This document shows, piece by piece, positions 54,301 to 64,000 of a stretch of 64,000 bases of DNA. Numbering within the stretch: position 1 is the first letter of the stretch; each line of letters begins with the position of its first letter. Under the pieces are notes generated by a model that did no database searches, was not told the origin of the DNA, and worked only from the letters and a program-made list of their open reading frames with translations. Source of the stretch: Mortierella alpina (taxonomy: Eukaryota > Mortierellomycota > Mortierellomycetes > Mortierellales > Mortierellaceae). The position numbers and the translations under genes were made by a program. The stretch lies in NCBI GenBank assembly GCA_029449245.1, contig JANATF010000002.1, positions 3,534,001 through 3,598,000 on the forward strand. The letters are read 5' to 3'.

Positions 54301-56135
54301 ACGACTACACCTTCGTAGACCAGCATGGTTCGGACAGATTTCTGGGTGCGCTTGTGCGTCGCTGCCTGCAAGCACGCAAAGACCGTGATGGCCTTTGTGA
54401 TGGAGGCTAGCACCGCCATCTTTCCTGCACGAGTAATGGCGAAATCCTGGTCCTCGTAGACCTCCTTCTTGACCAATCCCACAACCGCAGCCAGTGCCTT
54501 TGACGTTTCTGTTGACCCGAAAAGGCCGTCCACGACTCGAACAGATTCCTCCGCGGTCTATGCAATCGCAAAACACGATAAAAATCGTTAGTATCAATAA
54601 TGACCCATTGCCTCTAGTCTTGGCCCACTTGCAGCCTTATCCGCTCATCCGCCCATGGCAACGCCATCCTGAAATGGCAGAAGCATATGCTAGAAGGGCT
54701 AATAATGACAAATGGTCCATGGCGCTCTCACTCATAAACAATGAATATCACTCCACATGAGCAACAGAGTGGGCTTATGGCCCTCCTCCGCGATACATAA
54801 TCATATGTCATTGTACCACGTCCTCATCCATGCCCCTGCTGTTTGTCGCGTGAAGGTTTTGGTTTTTTTGTCCGAATCCTCGTTTTTGCCAAGGGATACC
54901 TCAGTGCCTCAATTTACAGTTCCCCCAATCCTGATGGCACTTTTTGCCGACAAGAAGGCAAAAATCAATTTAGCGAAATTTGAACATGGTCATTCCCCCC
55001 CTTTTTTTCTGCACCGCATACTGGACTCGTGGTTCTATCTAGCGTTAGAAGTTGTTGATGTATGCGCAATGACTTCTTTGCTCCAACAAAGTTCATGCCG
55101 AGTCGATCGAGGGTTCCTTTGGCTGTTAATGTTTGTCCACCTGCAGTCGGTCGGTCGGTCGGTCGGTGTGCGTGGTGGAGTGAAGTATCAGGTTGATCCC
55201 ATCACTCGTTTTTCACTTCAACATTCCATCTACCCCACATTTGATACATTTGCACGCCCCCAACAAAAATAGATACCATGCCCATCAGGGCAGGCTCGTT
55301 GAGGGATGGGGGGAGGGGGGCAAAGCGGCAAGAGGGAGCGAGGGGAGAGGGGAAGAGGAAAGAAAATGAAGCATGGTAGATAGTAAAGCCTACATCCGCA
55401 TCCACTTACTCGTATTCCAGCCGTGAGCGTGTTTGACACGAGCTGCAGACCTGAGAGAGCAAACAGCTCGGCTAAAGTGAAGGAGTGGTGGATCACGTAT
55501 ACGCCGAGGGAGGTGTACTTGTCCAGGAGCATCGTGAATGCGTCGCTATAATATGATGTTTTGATCCAGATGCAGAGAGCAGATCATCAGCACCTCGAGA
55601 AGCGTACAAGAGTCACACGCCATGCAGTCATGAGCACCTTGTCCGCTACGATTGTGTCCCGGACATGGTCGGACTTACTTTGGCCCCGCAGACCCTTTAA
55701 GGACGTTTAGGATCTTTGCTGTTGACACTGCCGCCAGCAGAGACCGTCGACTGATCCCGAGCGTAGCACTCGTACCATGCTGAAGTGTTTCGAGAAGAGC
55801 CTATTATTATCACGCATAACACGACGAACAACAACAGCAACAAAAGAAGGGATGTAGATATGAAGTTAGGTCCCTGTTGTCTGTGCTTGCCAGAGGCCAT
55901 GTCACAGGGAAGAAGCGTCGCGCGCCATTGTCCAGTAGCGAGTGCAGCTCCATTGTTAGCTCTGCTCTGAATGGCAGCGGTTGTTTTGCCACCAAAAATC
56001 CTGAAATAGCCTCGTGTAGCATGGACTTGCCTCGACAATGATGGCTGCAGTGCGCAAGGAGACCCTGGCCCCGAGGCTGACGGTGGAGATGAGAGTGGCT
56101 ATGGAGTGGGGCAGGAAGGTGGTCGAGACCTCCAT
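51357..56135 (-). CDS. class 3 lipase, sn1-specific diacylglycerol-lipase-like
   Basis: Large alpha/beta-hydrolase. Exons 56135-56031, 55779-55679, 55545-55410 and 54557-51357 give 1180 residues. The N-terminal fungal module is recognisable (VSLGARVSLRTAAIIVE, LGISRRSLLAAVSTAKIL, YTSLGVYVIHHSFTLAEL). A long disordered Ser/Thr-rich insert precedes the lipase core: NIQRFMRYASASYGHNFMR, CVVLTCRGTLGLSDVLTDL (oxyanion side), the nucleophile in GLVLCGHSLGGGVAAVLG, and the acid residue region HQYDLVPTLSLG. An acidic loop (SDEDEDEDNE) interrupts the core as in animal DAGL. The first intron has a GC donor, and the intron 55409-54558 is about 850 nt, long for this window. Homologues act on membrane lipids; its substrate is inferred. 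A small exon may be missing after exon 1. Confidence 0.87.
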
Positions 56136-57146
56136 TGCGGCGGCTACGATAGTCTGCGCAAAAGGGGAGGGCGGAAAAGGGGGGCCGAGGGCGATGTGTG
56201 CTTGTGGAAGGGCCTGAATGGGGCGTGTGCTGTCGGGGGTGGATGGATGCGTGTGCTGGCGTGGAGGGGGTGCAGCATGGACCGATGAGGATGGGGATGC
56301 GATGGACGGCTGCGAGAAGTGACGAGGGCAGGAGAGGGCAGGCACAGTCAGTGCGGGTATGGTCTATGGTATGAGCAGAAGTGAAGAGGGGTGGAGTGGA
56401 GCGAAGGAAAGAAGGGCAAAAGAGAGACAAAGGGCATACAGGGGTGATTTTAAGCACATGTATATGGTGGAGCTTTTTTTTTTTTTTTTTTTTTTTTGTG
56501 CCACGGGAAGAATGGGCCATGGTCTCAGATCAATTGGCCTGTTCCCAGGGAGTCGATGCGTCTCCTCGTTGCGGGTTACAGTACTCTCCTGTGTGCGACT
56601 GCACTGCTGCTTGGGCAAGGCAGTGCGAACCTTTTTTGCTAGTGTCGGAGAGACGGGACGGAGTTTGGGGTCTACTCCGTATCTACTCAAAGTGAACTGC
56701 CCTGTGTATGTAAGCACGGTTACCAGGTGTAGCAGCAAGAGTGAATGCAAAGGATGCCCAAGGGATTGCCCAAAGAGGTCCATGCAAGGATGCAAGGTGC
56801 AAGAATGAAAGAGGCAACGGACGACGGACAGGGGCAGGAGGCATGTGTCTGCAGACGATGCCGCGTACAATCCGCGCGCAACAACTGCCACGCGAACCAG
56901 CAGCAGCTGAGTGACGTCCATTTCCATATCGCAGTTTGATTCGAATTTCGTTTCCCTTTCTTCTGGCCCTCTGCAAACACACCCGGCGTGACCCATTGCC
57001 TGCGTCCATCCGCCCAACACCCCAGCAGAACACAGGCACGCTCTTTCTCTTCCTCTCTTTCCTTGTCCATCTTTACGTCCTACTCCGTCTCTTTATCTCT
57101 CTTTCTCTCTCTTTCTCTCTCTCCGTCTCGTTTTGTCTCTGCGCGC
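56136..57146. promoter_or_regulatory. divergent promoter region, lipase and VPS4
   Basis: About 1 kb between two head-to-head starts. Contains a T24 run at 56474-56497 and a C/T-rich leader (57040-57140, TCTCTTTCTCTC) directly before VPS4. No gene recognised. Confidence 0.5.
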
Positions 57147-59255
<2,109 letters not shown>

Positions 59256-59497
59256 AAGGAGCAAGACAAGAGAAAGACAAAGACAAAAACGAAGAAGTAC
59301 AGGAAAAACAAGGGAATGGATAAAATGCACAACTCACCCATTGATGTCTTGTGAACAACAAACACAACCGCTCTATTTAGAGTTCATGGCGAAGCGACGC
59401 CCAACGCCAGTGGGGACAGCGTTTTTCTTTTTTCTTTTTGTTCTCACGAACATTCGACTGATTCCTTCACACTCTCCATTCCTCTCACATCCCGCCC

Positions 59498-60235
59498 ATG
59501 ACATCAGCATTCTACGCAGTGGATCCTCAGTTCCTGGATCTTACCCAGGTGTGCCAGCACTCATGGCCCGCATCCAACAACTCCTCCACTCCATCGTCAA
59601 CGCACAAGGTCATCTGGCGTATCACCACCACCACCCCAGAACCAGAGGAACATCACTCCACCATCTCCTTACCCCTGGACAGAAGCGTTGTCCTCCAAGG
59701 CCTCGCCACCCTCTTTCCTCAACTCTCCTCCACCTGCACGGGCCCCACGCCCGAAACCGTCGACGCCTGCCTCGCCAACACCAACACCTTCACCCTCTTC
59801 CTCGCCACCGACACCACATGTCTCCATGTACCTTCGTCCGAGACCCACAAAGCAACCGACTCAACAACAAGTCCTCTCAATATCTCATCGTCGCTTCAGA
59901 TCACTGCCGTTGTCGGTTGCTTGACCCTCGTCACACTCCGACTCCTGATGAACTCTCGCGCACACATCGAGGATCTGATCGTCCTCGACGCCTGTCGCGG
60001 TCAAGGCTTGGGACGCGGCTTGATGAAGCGTGCTCTGCACGAGGCCTTCGAGATCCGCGGTTGCAAAATGTGCGACCTCACCAGCAAACCCGATCGCGTC
60101 GAGGCTTGGGCTCTCTACAAGTCTATGGGCTTCTGGCTCCGAGATACGGGCGCTTTCAGAATCTACGATCCAAAGCTGAACATTGGACCTCCTTCGTCTG
60201 CTCCATCTTCTTCTCATGTAGTGAAAGCCCCATAA
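59498..60235 (+). CDS. GNAT-family N-acetyltransferase
   Basis: A 245-residue single-exon protein. The C-terminal half holds the acetyl-CoA motif A: IEDLIVLDACRGQGLGRGLM with the RGQGLGRG pyrophosphate loop, then CDLTSKPDRVEAWALYKSMG, the usual end of the fold. The N-terminal half is Thr/Ser-rich and weakly conserved, with VVGCLTLVTLRLL as a β-strand region. No signal peptide. Acceptor (amine, amino acid or protein) cannot be inferred. It starts 242 bp after VPS4 and is convergent with DDB1. Confidence 0.85.
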   Translation: MTSAFYAVDPQFLDLTQVCQHSWPASNNSSTPSSTHKVIWRITTTTPEPEEHHSTISLPLDRSVVLQGLATLFPQLSSTCTGPTPETVDACLANTNTFTLFLATDTTCLHVPSSETHKATDSTTSPLNISSSLQITAVVGCLTLVTLRLLMNSRAHIEDLIVLDACRGQGLGRGLMKRALHEAFEIRGCKMCDLTSKPDRVEAWALYKSMGFWLRDTGAFRIYDPKLNIGPPSSAPSSSHVVKAP

Positions 60236-60356
60236 ACGAAAACAAAAGCAAATACTTCCCACTTTTCGTTTTTTTTTGTGGTGCATTGTTTTGCAATAAT
60301 CACTATCCATGGACACATGGACATCTTCTGCGCGCGTATATATGCATGTCAATACC

Positions 60357-63300
60357 TCAGTGAAGTCTTGAAAGCTCCTCCACAAGCTTGGTCAGTTCTT
60401 CCACCGGCACATTGATCGGCTCGCCATCGTTAACGCCCTCCAGGACATCGTTCAATTCATCTGGCCCCAAATCCAGGAACAGCTCGATAAGATCACCATC
60501 CACGAAATTCGTCGAAGGCAGAGTCCTGGCATCACTGCGGAACTTTCTCCATCTGCCATTGTAAACGGATACAAAAAAAAAAGGTGTATGGTGTTAGAAT
60601 TGGGTGACACGGTCTTGACAGATGAACACTTGAAACAAAAGAGTACTTACGATGCATGATCGAGCCCACCAACACCCTTGATCACTTTCGACATATTGCT
60701 CTCCAGCCGGTGAAGTAGTTCATACTTGTCCTGTGTCAATGTTGCCACAACTCCTATGGCTCCGCTGACAGTTGCAAACAGCAGCTTCGGCACAGCTGGG
60801 GCATCACCCTCCTGGTTCGCCATCACCAACGAACCTACCAAAAAGAAAATGAACAGTGTGTGCGTAAGTAATTTCACAGCAAAAGGCTATATGGCATACC
60901 CGTCTGATTGATCCAGCGCATATCTCAAGACCCAAGCTGCCAGCTCATTCTTTTTTTTTTACCATGTTTGAATCGATTGATCTGGTCGCCTAGATGCCAC
61001 CCTCCAGACCATTGCAGTCTCTTGGCTTCGTCCTCACTTGTCGTCTCCGTGTTCTTGATCAGCGTAAAGATACTCGACGCATTGTCTGCAGCGATAAACG
61101 TCTCGTCGTCGATCGCCTCTAGCGCCGTTAACATATCCATGCTGGCGTCTCTGGCAATCTCCACAATCTTCTTGTCGTGGTAGCGCAGCAGAGTCATGCT
61201 CCTGATAAGATCTCCTGCAACAATGAATTCACCGTGGACCGCCAACGACAGAACCATGATAAAGCCGCGATGAGAACACTCCAACGCCAAATTGCATTCT
61301 GCGGTCAGTTTCTCGGCTGTCTTCCAAGAGTAGAGGCAGAGTCGTTCATTGATGCCACAGAGAAGTTTGCCCTGGAACTCCTTGATCGACATGACCGCGC
61401 CCTTGACCTCAACCTCTGTGACCAGTTTGAGCAGACTGGTCTCGGAAACCTCTAGGATTAGGATACGACCTCGGGTCGGCACGCCCTCCGAAAGAGAGTC
61501 TGCTGTCCCGACTGCAATGTAACTTGTAGGGTCACCTGCAAAGGTGACCGCTGCAATGCATTGGGGGGCTTCGTCTCTCTGCAGTTCATAGCTATGAAGT
61601 ACTGTCAAAAACAATATTTTCGTTTCAATTAATAACTTGCGCGAGCAGGAGAAATTGCAGTGAGAGTGAGAGGGCCTTGCAGCGATATGAGAATAGACAA
61701 CTCACAGTCAAAGGTCTGGTCATCGTGCAGCCGCACATAGCCAATTTCCTCTTCCTCGCATGACACAATCCTTGAACTTCCAACTGCTTCTGGCTCCTCA
61801 CTCACGATCCTGATGGACAAGACACCAAAGCACTTTCTCGGAGCCAAGTACGCAATGCGCCGTGGACTCTCGTGGATCGGGAAGGTCTGCACATGCAACT
61901 CCTGAAACTCATCGATGCTGCCAATCCTGAGGACTCCTTCCTCGTCCGACCCAACAATAGCAAGGGCATTAGGAAACGCCTCACAATCAAAAGAAGTGAC
62001 GGTTGTCACCTGCTTGAGGTTCACGTTCGAGTACAGCAGTTTACGGTTGGAGCTGTAAATCACTGTCGGGCGGTCACTGCATGCAAAAACGTGGCTGGAT
62101 GCCCCTCCAGGTCCCTGATCACCCTGGGTCGATGAAATTTGACGCAGCATGATGGGTTGGGTGCCGAGTGAAATACGTTTGGGGCTGGGGAGGGTGCTCA
62201 ATGTGGCATCCAGGGTAAACGTCAAAAGTTGCCCATCGCCTAAGAAACGTACGAACAAGACCTGTTTAGTACTAGCAGAGCACAGCTTTTCTGATCAAAC
62301 ATCCTTGCTCTGACAGGACCAGTCTGAAAAGAATCACGTACCGAGTCCGACCAAAAGGTATGGCACTCCTTCAAATCGTGACAAGAGTAACGACCGAGGA
62401 AGGATCTCGCCCGGGAGTTCATGACTAGCAAGGATCTCCAGGGAGGGCAAACGAACCAAGACCACCTTGATGTCCGTCCACAGTCCTACAGCACAAACTT
62501 GAGAGGCGTGACGATTGACGGGATCAATCGAATTCACATCGATACAGGCAATCTCGTTCTCAAACAATGTCCGGCTATTGTCCCCACAGGATTGGAATGG
62601 TAAACGAAAGTTAGTGCTCGGGAACTGAGCAAAGGATGGGATGTGTATACGCCTTTAGCGATATCGTGCTTACCAAACCTCCTTGACGATTTCAGATCCG
62701 ACGTCCAGGTAAACCAAAGTTTTGCCACCGACTGCCACCAGGCACTGCGTCCCGTTCATTGATGCCACCGAGATTAGTTGGTCGCTCGGCGGTTTCCACT
62801 CGGAGATCAACCCCGCTTGAATATGGTTTGGCGGCGCGATCAATCTGACAGACTCGGGAGTCACTTGTAGCAAGAGCTTTCCTTGAACATTGCCACACAA
62901 GAGCGTCTGGGACTCGTTAAGAAAGCCTTCCAGTTCCTCCTGCACCATTTCGCTATCGGGAGTCACTCTAACCACGCGCGTCGAGTTTAAGAAACTCATG
63001 ACAAGCGTATCCTCTGAACTGGAACCATAAACACCATGAAAGATAATCACGTTAGTTAGCCATGCACTCTACTTCGCATCCTGTTCAAGAAGTGTCTAAT
63101 GCCGCGTTCAAACACGTACGTTGCTTCCAGGCTTTCCTTCAGAGACCATAGCCCCTTGATTCCTGGGAGTTCCAGCACTGCTCTATCATTTATGCCCACT
63201 CCGTTTCTGACAATCCGGAGAGATCCGTCCTTGAATGCTCCAGAGCACGCGACAATTTGGCCCTACATGACAACGGAGACAAAACTGTTGGCAAAAAGAG

Positions 63301-64000
63301 AGAGCATGATTTCTTCCGCAAGGCCAGCATTTAGAATGTAAACTGTTTGTACGCCGTACCTGTCCCTGTCCCTCGAGATCAACAACCTCAAAATCGGTAA
63401 CTGGCGCAATATTGGTAAAAGTCTCCATCACCTCGACATATTCGCCCTGTTCGTCAGGCTCCGTGTGCAAGAGGACCAGTTGTGAGTCTCCTAGATGTGA
63501 CCCGACGAATACATGGTCGTTGTCGAGGTAAACGAGCGCCTCTGGGATCGAGATGGCGCCCAGGCTCTCGAATTTGAGGTCAACTACCTGGGACGAGCGA
63601 CGGGAGGACGACGAGCCCGTATCGTCATTCAAGATCAGAACCAGGATATGGAGCATCCCTTTGTGATCGCCTAGAAGATATCGGACGCCATCGTCTACCC
63701 GATTATAGCACTGCATAATGGTTGCGTTGATGGTAATGGAGCGCGGTGTAGATGGCTGCGCTGGGTTGAAGTACGAAATTGAATACTCTCCAACAACAAG
63801 AAGACCACCTATAAGAAATGAATCGAGTAGCAGTGCAAAATGCTAGTCAGCTAACAGCGAATTCCTATATGAGCCACATAAATCAAACAGCCTCCCGAGC
63901 GGGGGGATTTGTACTCTGCCATACCGATAGGAGCAGGCACAGCGATGCAAGTACTTGCGCCACTAAGTCCACTCTGGATCCAACCTGTCTCTGTCTTGTC
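60357..64000 (-). CDS. DDB1: UV-damaged DNA-binding protein 1, C-terminal part
   Basis: Three-propeller adaptor of CUL4 ubiquitin ligases, acting in DNA repair and replication licensing. The 5' part lies beyond the right edge. Exons seen: 64000-63925, 63808-63360, 63262-63120, 63018-62674, 62574-62342, 62239-61706, 61601-60963, 60833-60651 and 60552-60357, all in phase. Family marks run in order: [115 protein letters not shown] and the terminal VEELSRLH. The alternative RSE1/CPSF1 family is excluded by the C-terminal residues. Confidence 0.96.

Noticed and set aside
54757-55272. 171-codon plus-strand ORF as an independent gene
   Set aside because: Lies inside a lipase intron with no recognisable domain; kept only as a finding.

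Overview
This is a gene-dense window from a fungal nuclear genome. Genes sit on both strands, most have several short GT-AG introns (with a few GC-AG), and untranslated leaders are pyrimidine-rich. Protein kinases fused to Sel1 repeats, an F-box/LRR pseudogene and long polyQ/polyS tracts point to an early-diverging fungus, most likely Mortierellomycotina (Mortierella and relatives). That placement is inference from gene content, not from a marker gene.

Layout. 1-8.4 kb holds housekeeping genes: the 3' end of prolidase, a small hypothetical gene, the diphthamide enzyme DPH7, the gamma-tubulin complex protein GCP4, and the splicing factor SF3B2. 8.7-12.1 kb is an ankyrin-repeat gene of a fungal family. 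12.9-14.7 kb is accessory: a frameshifted LRR pseudogene and the first copy of a duplicated segment that contains tRNA-Lys(CUU). 16-21.7 kb holds an AKR7-type aldo-keto reductase, a START-domain protein and the cohesin kleisin RAD21. 24.3-31.8 kb holds an OFA-like MFS transporter and a large polyQ F-box protein. 32-43 kb is metabolic and all on the minus strand: ENGase (GH85), glutamate 5-kinase, a ferric-reductase-like flavocytochrome and GDP-mannose pyrophosphorylase. 43.9-44.4 kb is the second copy of the tRNA-Lys segment. 45-50.6 kb is a signalling cluster: two kinase-Sel1 proteins in tandem, divergent from a protein with a putative N-terminal four-helix (HeLo/MLKL-like) domain and a degenerate kinase domain. 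51.3-56.1 kb is a class 3 (DAG) lipase, followed by VPS4, a GNAT acetyltransferase and the 3' part of DDB1, which runs off the right edge.

Two places deserve most attention. The first is the 45-50.6 kb cluster, whose architecture recalls RIP-kinase/MLKL pairs of animals and plants; a functional link is inference. The second is the pair of near-identical segments at 14.29-14.65 kb and 43.97-44.33 kb (same spacing, 3 substitutions seen over about 361 bp). Each contains a 94-bp foldback, a degenerate tRNA-Glu-like sequence with Pol III A and B boxes on the minus strand, and an intact tRNA-Lys on the plus strand. A 36-nt palindromic element shares an 11-nt hairpin with these segments and recurs at 44.41 and 51.00 kb.

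Exon borders were set by hand from splice consensus, reading-frame phase and remembered family conservation. No searches were run, so family names rest on motif recognition.
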